From Favolaschia claudopus (Eukaryota; Basidiomycota; Agaricomycetes; Agaricales; Mycenaceae): 64,000 nt of DNA. This document shows, piece after piece, positions 12,238 to 22,293 of the stretch (the stretch's first letter is position 1; every line of letters starts with the position of its first letter). The stretch lies in the NCBI GenBank assembly GCA_037176885.1, contig JAWWNJ010000067.1, positions 62,001-126,000 on the forward strand, written 5' to 3'. Below the pieces are notes generated by a model. The model saw only the letters and a program-made list of their open reading frames with translations. It did no database searches and had not been told where the DNA came from. Made by a program: the position numbers and the translations under genes.

Positions 12238-13061
12238 ATGGCCACTACCTCGCACTCAACCGCCGCCGCCAACTCTGCCTCGGAGCTGGCGTCGACGATT
12301 AGCCAGCTGCAGGCCCTCACCAAAGCCTCCCTTGAAATGGCTTCCCGCTGTGTCCAAGTGGACGGTGGGTTGATCTGATTTCTTTTTCTGTTCTTCTTCT
12401 CATTTGTTCTGCAGAAAAGGGCCTCACTATCCTCGCCCTGGATATGGCCAAGCATTGTGTCGACCTCAACGGTGAGTTTTCTTCATACATTACAATCCTT
12501 TTTCCACTATCTTACTCTGAATCAATATCCAGTGCGGATCCCTCGTGTCATCGCCCAAGAGATCGCAGCCGTTACATGGGCTGCCGAGGTCGACGCCGCC
12601 ACCGCCGCCACCGCTGATCTCGCAGTGGATAAACCTCGTAAGTTCCGTCCCATTGCCTCTTTACTGCGAAATTCACCCTCTTGCCAGCTGCTTTTCTTCG
12701 TGGTGCCGCCCCAACCCCGGATGAGGTCGAGGGCAATATCAAGCCTGGCAAAGGCGACAACCAGATGTGGTATGTTGTCTGTGTCGGCCGCATGCCCGGC
12801 CTCTACCCCGACGCGTAAGTTTTTTTTTTGCATTTCTATCATCTTTGCACTTATGTTCATCTCTCGCTTTACAGCGAGACGTCCGATGATCAAGTCCTCG
12901 GAGTGCCAGACCAGTCCCGTCGCAAGGTTTCTGGCCGCGTCGCGGCGCTGGCGTATTATCGCCAGATGTACGAGGACAACAAGGTGATGTGTGTCTTTGA
13001 AAACCCCGCTGCTCAGTGGTATGTGGCCCTTACGTCCGACCTTCATATTCCACTGACTTGA
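12238..13061 (+). CDS. RNase H1 N-terminal-like (hybrid-binding fold) protein, element A cargo
   Basis: I model five exons: 12238-12364, 12415-12471, 12533-12637, 12688-12814 and 12875-13061. They sum to 603 bases (200 residues), with GT-AG introns and matching phases. The first half is helical and Ala-rich. The second half reads MWYVVCVGRMPGLYPDA, then QVLGVPDQSRRKVSGR, then ALAYYRQMY. This follows the pattern of the small N-terminal RNA/DNA-hybrid-binding domain of eukaryotic RNase H1 (YVVxxGRxPGxY... G... K... A...Y). No RNase H catalytic domain is present, so it may bind nucleic acid without cutting it. A GTATGT inside the last exon could start another intron, but splicing there would only bring the stop about 17 residues closer. 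Element B carries a gene with the same domain type. Confidence 0.65.
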
Positions 13062-13285
13062 TATTCTTCCAGATCATCTTACTTTTAGTTGTACTTTAAG
13101 TAGAGCTGCCGTCTTGTTGCCTGCGTTGAATATATTTTACTTCCTTGCCGTCATTCTCACCAAAATTAAAGTTCTTAAGTTTTCGTGCCGGCACGACGTG
13201 AGTATTTCGCTCAAGGATTTGCGTATTGAGAACTCTCGCCCGTTCCGCCTGTTTCCGTCGTCCCGAACGAATCCATTTGGGATAT

Positions 13286-14336
13286 TTACGATAGATCGTG
13301 ATCTACGGGTTCCTGATCCACTCCTTCTTGATGCTGTGCGGCTTCCTCCTCCACTCTCTGTCTCTCCTCCTCCTCCACTCTCTGTCTCTCCTCCTCCTCC
13401 ACTCTCTGCCTTTCCTCCTCATCCTCAGCCCCGCTATACTCGTAATCCGTGTCCACCGAATGACGCCACGCGCGAACCGACTCCCATCGCTCAGAGCTCA
13501 TCGTCTCCATCTTCGGCCTCATCCGCCCGGAGATCTTCCACTGCACCCGTGCCAGTGGCTCCTCATCAAACTCTCGAGGTTCTGCAAGATTCATCACCAT
13601 CAGCTGAGCGCGCTGCACGCCACTCAGCGGCCCGACTTTGCCTATCAGGTGCCAATTCCTCCGCTGGCTTGGAGTCGTAGGCGAACAATACCTTGGCAGC
13701 GGTTCTTCAAGGAAAACTTCCTCCTTCCGGGGTTCGAGTACTGACGCATTGAGGACAGCATCACAGGAAGATTCCTTCGTGTCGGACCACCTGGTCGCGG
13801 CAAGGCTTAGACCAAAAACATAACAAACTGGTGAGCGTACAATGATTCCCAATAAGAGCTGGATGGCCTGATAATCGGTTCGAGGGTCGTTGCCAAGTCA
13901 GCCAGAAGATCGAGACCTGACAAAGTCAAGCCTGGGCGGTCAGATCCGGTAAGAGATTCCGCTGGGGCCTCGATGGGCTTCTGTTTCGGAGGATCCCACT
14001 GACGTCGCTTCGCCTTGATTGTAGCACTATGACCGTTGATTAGATTTGAATACCTTTGCTTTACCTGCGTACCGTCGTTCTACCAGATACCCCGCCTCCT
14101 TCTGACGAGTCTCGGGTTTACTAAAGTATTTCAGTGGGAAGTCGCCGGAATTGAATATACTTACCTGCGATACTTAGCTTGTCGTTGGCGAGCTTTTTCT
14201 CGGGATTCTGCACTCGAGACCCTATGTATTGGGTCATGAAGATGATAAGGATGAATAGCCTCTGCGAATACCTAAGCCTCTTTGGTGGCGAAGCACTTTT
14301 CTGCTGCCTAGAAGATTTGGCCTTGGATTTTGCCAT
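13286..14336 (-). CDS. Basic 'ARQR' protein with EEEERQRV repeats, element A cargo
   Basis: I model five exons: 14336-14272, 14221-14165, 14120-14073, 14026-13841 and 13790-13286. They sum to 861 bases (286 residues). The N-terminus is very basic (MAKSKAKSSRQQKS) and runs into SAESREKARQRQAKYR and TIKAKRRQWDPPKQK, which look like a charged, DNA- or RNA-contacting helix. The middle has SLTGSDRPGLTLSGLDLLADL. The C-terminal part reads GKVGPLSGVQRAQLMVMNLAE and ends in an acidic tail with three near-perfect copies of EEEERQRVE, visible in DNA as a 27-base tandem repeat near 13345-13420. A shorter relative with the same KARQRMAR-type helix sits in element B (28932-29595). I do not recognise a named domain. 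Confidence 0.65.
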
Positions 14337-15226
14337 CGACGCTGAGAACAGAAGAGTCACAGTTGTGACCGTAACTTTGCTAACAAAAACATCGAAGTGC
14401 GATTATACAGACGTCTCGCAGTCCCTTAACCGCTGAACATACAATTAGTACAAACGGTTTGTACAGCACTACTCTTTGTCCGCACACACCTTTCTAAAAA
14501 CTGGTATGCTGCGTCCAAGTGGTGCGATTGATGTTGACAGTGACGCCTTCATCTGCCACCGAAATTGGGCATGTTGAGGTCGATAAATGCACATTCGGGG
14601 CTTATTTGAGCACTCAAACTCAGTGTAGTGTTATTATAGAGCTAAAGTCTCGAATCGACGTCAGAAATTAAAATAGCCCTGTGAGGGAATGTCCTCAAGT
14701 ATATCACCTAGGTACAGCACTGAGGTTTACCGCGTTTTTGGGTAAGCGGAATTCAAAGTTCCAGATTCATCGTACGATCGTGAATCCTTCAAATCAACAC
14801 TTGGCTAGATGCTAATTAAACTGTTGAGCCTCTGGATCTGCAACATAAGGCTCTCCTTGTCGTCGTTGAAGTCATACACCTGACAGTGACACCATTTGGC
14901 GCGATGTGCGGGATTTAGGGTTGTATATCACCTGAATATCACTTCCTTTCTCATATATTTTGCACAGTACCGTTTGGTGCAATTTATACGAGATTATCGT
15001 ATACTATAGCACGGTTTTGAACAGTCCTCTATTTTTATTTGAAGCAAAGACTCTGACAGTGACGCCAGCCGCATCTCGGTCCGATGTTGCCTGCTGTTGC
15101 CATCACTGATGGTATTGCGGCCTAAACTCATTCGGCACGATTGATCACTAACGGCAAACACTCTTCCCTCTCTTGCCTTCATCATCTCTTCCTGCTTTTC
15201 GCCATAAACTTCCAAAACAACGAGAA
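14337..15226. other. Intergenic region of element A, no gene seen
   Basis: No open frame here is convincing. The motif TGACAGTGACGCC or a close variant occurs at about 14534, 14882 and 15054, so part of the stretch may be an old dispersed repeat. The tract is AT-richer than the genes around it. Confidence 0.35.
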
Positions 15227-15468
15227 ATGGAACCTGATCTCACGCGTCTTGAAACAGAGCAACTTCTTACCCGCCAATGTATGCTGACAGCACAATTTAT
15301 ACACTGGTACTGACTGTGATTTTAATAGTGGCTCATCTAACTCGCTCGAAAGCACACTACGCAAGGGGACACAACACACTCTACTATGATAGCAGGATTC
15401 GGGAGATACAGCGAAGACTGAGAGATTTGAGGCTTGCTTACCGGGCTGGGGAGCTTCCTAAGGTCTGA
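15227..15468 (+). CDS. Small two-exon charged protein
   Basis: ATG at 15227 opens a 52-base exon. A 50-base GT-AG intron (15279-15328) leads to a second exon ending with TGA at 15468, for 63 residues in all. The product is strongly charged and likely helical: it begins MEPDLTRLETEQLLTRQ and ends with RIREIQRRLRDLRLAYRAGE. No family is recognised. The clean phase across the intron supports it; the small size leaves doubt. It lies between two convincing cargo genes of element A. Confidence 0.4.
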
Positions 15469-15744
15469 AAACAGGTACGCCAAATTCATTTCTGTTCCTC
15501 CTCTTCTTCCGCTTCAATGCCGACGACAACCAGGTATCGTTCGCGACGCCGCGCGTGCCAAAAACGGGGAATTTAAACACGCGTCTTTAGTTTACCAATA
15601 TAATCTGAGCCGACGCGAATTGACGCGAAGGCTCATCTTTCCCCAAGGAGAATCGATCTGTAACCGCAATCTTCTCAAAAGTAAAGTAACCAAGATCCAC
15701 GGTGCGTCTCTTTCTACCTCTCTCTCTTTCCTTCCCATCGCACC

Positions 15745-16970
15745 ATGGCGTCCCTTACCCCCAGTATCTACTATCACATCGGTCTTTTCTGTGAAATGCC
15801 CGAGCGCATCAGCCTCTATCAACTCTCTCACCGCATCTGCGGCGTCATGCGCACCATGTTCTACCGAAATATTCAAGTCGAGGGCGATGCCGCCACTTTG
15901 GTTGTACGCTCTCTGGCGGAGAATCCCGAGCTTCCTAAATTTGTAAGTACCTCACCTCTACTCGCTCATTCCCGCCCTCACAGCGCTTTCAGGTGGAATG
16001 TCTCTGGTTCACGGACCGCAGCGTTCTCATCGAGGGAGAGCCTTGGGCAAAGATTCTTCCGGCTATGAAGAATCTTTGGCTCCTCATCATCGCCGGCACG
16101 ATCAATATTCCCCGCGAAGTTATTCCCCTTGTTCCCTTCCAGCTTCGCTTCTTTGGCTCAGTCTCCAACATCTCTGGCAACTGGGACGAATTTTTGCTGC
16201 ACCAATTCGCTCTGGAGGAGATAGTCATCAACGGCGAATTTCGTGGACGGTATCCCGGCAGAGGTACACTACCCGCCTTGCGACGCATCCGAGGCGATGC
16301 TTTCGACCTCGCGCAAATGGTTCCGTTACATCGGCATCTCACCGACGTGTGGTTTCGTACTGGTCGCAAAGCGTTGGCTGAGCGCAGTCTGGAGCAAGCC
16401 CATGCCGATCTTTTCACGCGGGCGCGCGCGCACCTCACCGGGCTTCGTATCGGCGTCCCCGAACTCCTCCCCATCCTTTCTACTGCCCCGGGTATGCTGC
16501 GTTTTTTGCAGGACCTAGTCTTGGACGAAGATCTGAGTTGGTCCGCATTCACCCTCAACGACGACCATGAAGATGTGCAATACGTGGTCAGTTCTTCTTT
16601 TTCCTCAGTGTGAGCGATTGCTGATTTATTAAAGTGGGAATCACCTCTGCGTGTGCTGGCAGAGGCACTTGACGTCCGTTTCTCCGAGCTGGAGACCGTC
16701 TTCCTCGTTTTCCACCCCAGTCTCAAGACGCGCGTTGGTAATAATCGTCGGTTGCTCTCGGTTTTAGATGCCCGCTGCTTTGCAACGGTGTTCGCGTCCT
16801 ACTCAACAGCACCGTTATTCCAAAATTTGCGGATCCAGGCTACGGATGGTTACGCTGTGTGTGAGGATTGGAAAGTCGTAGACATCAAGTATTTTGCTTT
16901 GGAGGACAAACCTTTGGTACAGACGCCGCGCTATGCGCACCTCTTTACGCACGAAGATAAATATTTCTAA
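15745..16970 (+). CDS. F-box/LRR-like protein, element A cargo
   Basis: I model three exons: 15745-15942, 15984-16583 and 16635-16970. They sum to 1134 bases (377 residues). The N-terminus (SIYYHIGLFCEMPERISLYQ, then LSHRICGVMRTMFYRNI) has the layout of the divergent F-box that opens many agaricomycete F-box/LRR proteins. Next come leucine-rich, irregular repeats such as FRFQVECLWFTD, MKNLWLLIIAGT, VPFQLRFFGSV and LEEIVINGEF, as in LRR-type folds. F-box proteins usually recruit substrates to an SCF ubiquitin ligase. Here the F-box is weak and the role is inferred from layout only. Such genes are expanded in mushroom genomes, so this one may have been captured by the element. Confidence 0.6.
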
Positions 16971-17187
16971 TTATTCCCTGCTAATCAACTATTTTCTGTG
17001 TACACTATTGTGAACGTTGTGAAAAACCCCCAGCAAAGCCGCTTTCCGGCGTCTAACCACTGCCGGTGCGCCGGCCTCAAATTTGGTCCTATTAGGTCTG
17101 AACACTTTGTCATCTCTCCATTTGAAACCAGTCTTGGACGAGTCGGGCGACTACCTGCAAACCTGGCAACGAACCGACTCCGCACGC

Positions 17188-17520
17188 ATGGGCCCGTTTG
17201 GGGCAGCTTTCGCCGACGGCTGGCGGCCCGCCGAATTATCCGACTACTCAGACGCGTGTCGCGCAATCGAAAATCTCTTGGTCTGGCAGAAGCGCCCTGA
17301 ATCAAGTCGTCACCCCGCTGGGATTTGCACTGTGTCGGTGTGCGCGGCGTTCTTTGCCCGTGCCGTTGCTCTGGGGCTTAATCATCGAACGACTTTTCAT
17401 CCGACATCGAACGTCTTTATTTTGCAAGTAACATGGATGTATTGGAACAAGGATTCAATTTAGCAGCTCAACCTCCCTGAAAATATACCTTCCACCACAT
17501 ACATCGTAGAGAAAAAATAA
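17188..17520 (+). CDS. Uncertain small gene, no family recognised
   Basis: A frame open from about 17083 reads in a protein-like way (DESGDYLQTWQRTDSARMG, then DGWRPAELSDYSDACRAIEN). Its first ATG is at 17188. The frame can splice from a GTAACA donor after 17427 to an acceptor near 17462 and end with TAA at 17520. A separate plus-strand frame at 17563-17938 (MLRTDTMTHLAYRGG and onward) could be a further exon or a second gene, but I found no splice that joins them cleanly. The true start may lie upstream in an exon I did not find. Confidence 0.3.
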
Positions 17521-18201
17521 GAAAGACTATTCCAGTGAGTACTGCGTGTTTATCAGCTGAAAATGCTCCGCACAGACACCATGACCCACCTGGCTTATCG
17601 GGGCGGTGCATTTCGCGTGAACTCGAGCCCGCATGATGCGGATTCGCGCATGAAATTGCTGAATTTCTCCGTAAGTACGAGCGCGTTGGCGGGCCCGGGT
17701 GATGAGAAACCGGATGATCGTCAGGTCGTTTTGAATATCCTCCCAACGTCTGGTTGCGGCCGTGCAGGTAAGTTCGTTATGGAATGTTATTCAAACACAC
17801 CGTTGCTCAGCATTATTCCAATCCAGGTCCACCATTGGTACTTCCGACTACGGGCAGGGAGCGGAGGTGAGAGTGGTGCGACAATCTCACGGGCTCTCTA
17901 TTTTCCTTGGGAGGAGGAACGGGCCGGAGCTGAGTAACGAAACCACCACATGGGTGAGACAGAATCTTTTGGATCTTTGATTGAAGATGCTGATGCTTCT
18001 GGACGCCACCACTTTGGAATGTGTAGAAGCGGTAGTATCGCAGCTCACGCCTGAGCAGGATTTGCGCCACAATCAACCACGGAGAAATATCTGCCGGTAG
18101 AACGGTACGGTTTTGTTGGCCGAAAACGAGATATTGTAATCGTTGTGGTTTTCCAGCTTGTCCTCCCACCACCTCTCTTTTTTCTGTCGCACTCGCCCCC
18201 A

Positions 18202-19786
18202 ATGCAAGCAACTGGCAATGTCCTCATCGTCAATCCCAGGCGCCGCCGTTCCCGTGAGTAATATTTCAGTGAATGAATATCTGTTACCGATTTTCTTTCT
18301 CCTCGTAGTGTTGCCGCGCAAAGTAGCGGTGAAGGCGAACGACGATTTAGCGGAGAAACGACTTCGACGACGGGTGTTGGAACAAGAACGCCGCAAGGAA
18401 GAAGAACGCCGCCAGGAACAACAAGAACGTCGCAATCAAGAAATCCCCGTCGTGCCAACGCCCGCTGAGGCAGCGAAAGCCAGGGAGATCGCTGTAGGTG
18501 TTGAGAAGGCGCTCGAAGAGATCGAGGACGCGTACATGAAGTAATATTTTCTTCTTTCTTCATGCTCTTGATTCTTTCTAACTGAGTCTTTCAGGAGCCG
18601 CAACAACGGCAAGGTCTTCCGCTCTCGGTTGCTGGGAATGTGAGTGTCAGAGATCTGTATTATTGCTGTTTGAATTTCGCAAATTCTTTCGTAGATCTCT
18701 TGCCTCTGAGGACGATGAGGTCTTGTCGGCTGAAGATCAACAAATTGCCAGCAACTGGGAGTTAGCCGTCAAGTTTGCGTTGGAGAAGGCGGGAGAGCTT
18801 GATCGTCAACAGTGGTTGCGGGAGTGGCGGGAGCAAGAGGAGGAGGAACGCCGGTGGGAGGCTAATGAGCGTCGATGGTGGGCAAACCGCGAGTACGCCG
18901 ATTACTCGCCCCACGACGGCACAGAATACGTTGAGTAACTTTTTATTTATGACTTCAAAAATCATGTTTTGTTTCGTTTGCGATTAGTGGGTTGCTATAC
19001 CTAAGTCCCTGCAGCTTTGCGGTACGTTGTCCGATTTAGCCTTTCAACAGCAACTGACATTCGAATCTTTTAGACGCCACAATCCGGGTTCGCGAGGGAT
19101 GGGGACATTATAATCGTGTGGTGCCTGGGGGTATGTACATACATGTCTTGTCTTCTTTGAGTTGAGCTGAGTATTCGCAGATCTTTTCAGGGGCGAGCCT
19201 TCGATTGAAATGAGCTACCCTATCCCTTCAAAAGTATTTTCCTCGCTCACTTACGACTATGGCTGTCCCTTTCGTTCTTGTTCTTACGGTGAGCATTACG
19301 AGGAGCAACCCTCAACTGATCAGACGTTCGGCGCCGCTGCGATTGAGCAGCGTCATTGGGTCAATGCTGAACGAATCGAGGCCGCATGGGCGGAACTTGG
19401 TCATGGTTGGACCCCAAATCGGAAGGAACTCGGTCCTGGTCGGCGACAAGATTCCCTCTTGTTAGCAACGTCAACATCGTGGCAAGGCCGGACCATAGTC
19501 GGAGGTCCACCGCCTGTCGCGAAGTGAGTTATATTTTTTTTATTGAATTCATGGATGTAATCGCTGAAATTGTGTGTTGAGGACTCGCCTGAACGTCCAA
19601 ACCGGCTCTACCAACAACATCGAGGGACGATTCGGGCGCTTGGAGGAGATTGATGAAGACTATATGCCAGGGTTGAAGTCCGTCGACAGCAGTGACGATG
19701 ATGAGAGTGAGAGTGACGATGATGAGAGTGAGAGTGACGATGAAGAGGATCAGTGGACATTTGTTCCACTTAGGGCTAAGCTGTAG
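18202..19786 (+). CDS. Unrecognised charged protein with acidic tail, element A cargo
   Basis: The first exons (18202-18253, 18309-18540, 18595-18639, from 18695) join in phase and code a basic N-terminus (VLIVNPRRRRS) and a long charged helix with many EER/KEE runs, then WLREWREQEEEERRWEAN. The frame can stop at 18938. Alternatively a GTTGAG donor at 18930 leads to an exon starting near 18990 (WVAIPKSLQLCDATIRVREG) and on to SYPIPSKVFSSLTYDYGCPF and WVNAERIEAAWAELGHGW. It ends at 19786 after an acidic tail with three DDDESES repeats (19696-19745). I favour one gene because the frames agree across those introns, but it could be two. No domain is recognised. The coiled-coil plus acidic tail suggests a protein-protein role. 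Confidence 0.45.
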
Positions 19787-20473
19787 TTATAGTGTTCTCA
19801 ACAATCTCTAGTATTTCTCTTGTACGCGGACGACAAAAGTACAAAATTTATCGAAGTAGACTTGAAGTCCAGTTTAAGCGCCCAAGCGCTTGAGCAATTT
19901 ACGTACCTTCCTCTAGAGAAAGGTACGTAATAATACTTGAAAAATATTCATGTCTGGTCTGCCCTTGCTAGAGACACAATATAGTGTGTCTTTGAAATGT
20001 AAGTCTCCACTCAAACAGCATCTCAATTGACTTGCAACTATCCCTAGGGCTGAGGGAACTTAACGTCGGCCGCTATTTGTACTTGTTGAGCTTTTGCTTC
20101 TACCTGAGCGAAATATTGCTCAAACATGGGGGGTGTAAAAGATTCAGGTGAAAAGTTTGATTTCAGGATGAGAATAGATACCTGTGCAATCTAGGAGAGT
20201 ATTTTCTACTTTGCTGAATTTTGATTTTGGAAGTTGGAACCATGCGAGGCCGGCCGTGGGCAACCAGCACAGCCACTCCGAGTGCTTCCGATGCCTGTTG
20301 ACTGATTGATGGCGACAGGCAGTGCTTCTACCGACCACCATCCCCGCCTATGCGTCGTTGTACACGCGTAGGCCGGGGATGAGTTATAATCATGCTGGTC
20401 TCTGGATACCTGGGCTTGCTCCCTCCGCTCTCCACTCTCCTCTCTCCGCTCTCTGCTCACCCCCCCGATTTTC
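19787..20473. other. Intergenic region upstream of the element A transposase
   Basis: About 690 bases without a convincing frame. It presumably holds the promoter of the transposase gene that starts at 20474. A pyrimidine-rich tract (20410-20475, repeating ctctcc) lies immediately before the start codon, as in many fungal promoters. Confidence 0.4.
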
Positions 20474-21847
20474 TTGATGAAGAAGCACAAACGCAAGCCG
20501 ACAACGACAATTACCTTCAGTTTGGACAAGCCAACTCTCGATAACCCGAGCAGCAGTGGCGCCAGCTCTAGGATAGACCACATTTTGCGGGAGAAGACAT
20601 CTGTTGCTCAGGGCGATGGTCATACACACCGAAAATCCTCGCTTTTGAAGGTCAATGTCCTCGACCAGCGCCCGAGTCGCGTTCGACCTGACGTTCGCGT
20701 GTCTGAACCGATCTACGACGCCCACGACGCTGCTGACTATGACGACAACCTCGAGTCTGACGAAGGTCCTCGTGAAGCTCGCGATTCGGTAAATAATCGC
20801 AAAAATCCTTTCGATAACATATACTCACATGTGGATATCAGGATGATCCGCTTCGTCAATGGGCGGAGGATTATCGTAGCGTGTATCTGTCTGAACTTCT
20901 GAGGTGGGAGGGAAGAGGGGACCACGCCGCCTTCACGACGTGCAGATGTCGTAGCGGTGCGGCTGATTATAGGTGCAGCGATTGCCTCGGCGGAGGAGAG
21001 TTGTTATGTGCAGGGTGCATGACGACTGCTCATCGCCAATTGCCGCTTCATAGAGTTCAGGTGCGTACGTTCTAGCTATCAGGCACGTCCTTTTGCTGAG
21101 AATTTCGAAGAAATGGTCAGGCGCGTTCTTTGAGCCCGCAAGCCTCAAGTCACTTGGAGTGCGCATTCAACTCGGGCATTGGCACGGGCAATCTAAGAAA
21201 TGCCTGTTACCCGAGCACGCGGCCGGTGACGACTTCGTTATCCTCGACACCAACGGGATTCATAGCGTCGGGCTCGACTACTGTGGATGTGGCCAGAGTG
21301 GTCCTCGGGAGGTCCAACTTCTCCGCGCCCAACTCTGGCCTGCTACAACCACCAGCCCGAGGACCGCCGCCACCTTCTCCCTCCTCCGCCATTTCCATAT
21401 ACTTTCTTTTGAGTCGAAATGCGCTATTTTGGAATTCTATCAGACCCTGGCGAGATTGAGTGATAATTTACACTACAAGAAGGACAAGGTGAGACTTGCC
21501 TACAAACTTATCGAGGCAGTACTGAAGGATTTGTAGAATCGCTATCACGAGCTTCGGCGGATCATACGGGAGTGGAAAAACGTTCGGATGTTGAAGCGAG
21601 CGGGGCGTGGGCACGCAGTAGACGGAGTAGCGGGGACACGAGCAGGGGAGTGCGCGTTGCTATGTCCTGCGTGCCCCCAGCCCGGCAAAAACATGATCGT
21701 GGGTTGGCAAGACGTTCCAGACGACAAACAGTGAGTCAATGATCCTCTGGTGAGCAACCTCTAACGTCAAGTTTACAGATTTAAAAATGCGTTATTCCTG
21801 GCCATCGACGCCAATTTTCGGCTCAAGCGCAAGGACGTTTCTACCGA

Positions 21848-21854
21848 GGAAAAG
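21848..21854. repeat. Left target-site duplication of element B (GGAAAAG)
   Basis: GGAAAAG directly precedes the terminal CA of element B and recurs directly after the terminal TG at 35335-35341. It lies inside exon 5 of the element A transposase, where it codes part of Glu-Glu-Lys. Keeping a single copy restores the reading frame. Confidence 0.88.
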
Positions 21855-21923
21855 CACCCCATTAGGTGCCGTCTTTGCAAAAAGTACTTGGCCAACCCAG
21901 ACGTGTTTTGCAAAAAGATGTTG
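21855..21923 (+). repeat. Left terminal inverted repeat of element B
   Basis: The repeat begins CACCCCATTAGG. It carries CTTTGCAAAA at tip positions 19-28 (21873-21882) and TTTTGCAAAA at 21906-21915. The second motif is a perfect palindrome. The mirror copy lies at 35266-35334. Confidence 0.85.
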
Positions 21924-22104
21924 GTGCCTATATAAAGCAGCAGATGTTCATGTTTACTGTTAGGGTGCTTGCCCGGCTTCTCCGGCATCATCTATACATC
22001 ATGTAGCCGCCGGCAGGTCAATCAGAACTTGATTCAGATCATTTTCCTCCAGATGCCGAGCTCACCGAACCCACAATCAAAAATGATGCGCTTTAAAATA
22101 ATAG

Positions 22105-22245
22105 AAAAATAGAGAAAGCGCCTACGGCGCCTACAGGCGGTAAAAGAGCGAAAATGAATATTAATAAAAAGAGCGCCCACGGCGCCTAGGGACGGAAAAG
22201 ACTCGAAAATGAATATTTATAAAATAGGCGCTATAGGCGCCTAAC
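22105..22245. repeat. Three-copy palindromic subterminal repeat of element B
   Basis: Three units carry a GGCGCC-centred palindrome (AGCGCCTACGGCGCCTA, GAGCGCCCACGGCGCCTA, AGGCGCTATAGGCGCCTA), spaced about 60-70 bases apart and separated by GAAAATGAATATT. They lie between the transposase stop codon and the left tip. Subterminal repeats of this kind are common transposase-binding sites; that role is inferred. Confidence 0.6.
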
Positions 22246-22293
22246 CCGCCCGCCTGCTGAATCCCGCCGTTTCCCGCCGCCCGGCCGTCCACG

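Noticed and set aside
13345..13420. Possible CRISPR-like short repeat array
   Set aside because: The 27-base units are directly adjacent without spacers and code EEEERQRVE in frame within a gene; this is a coding minisatellite.
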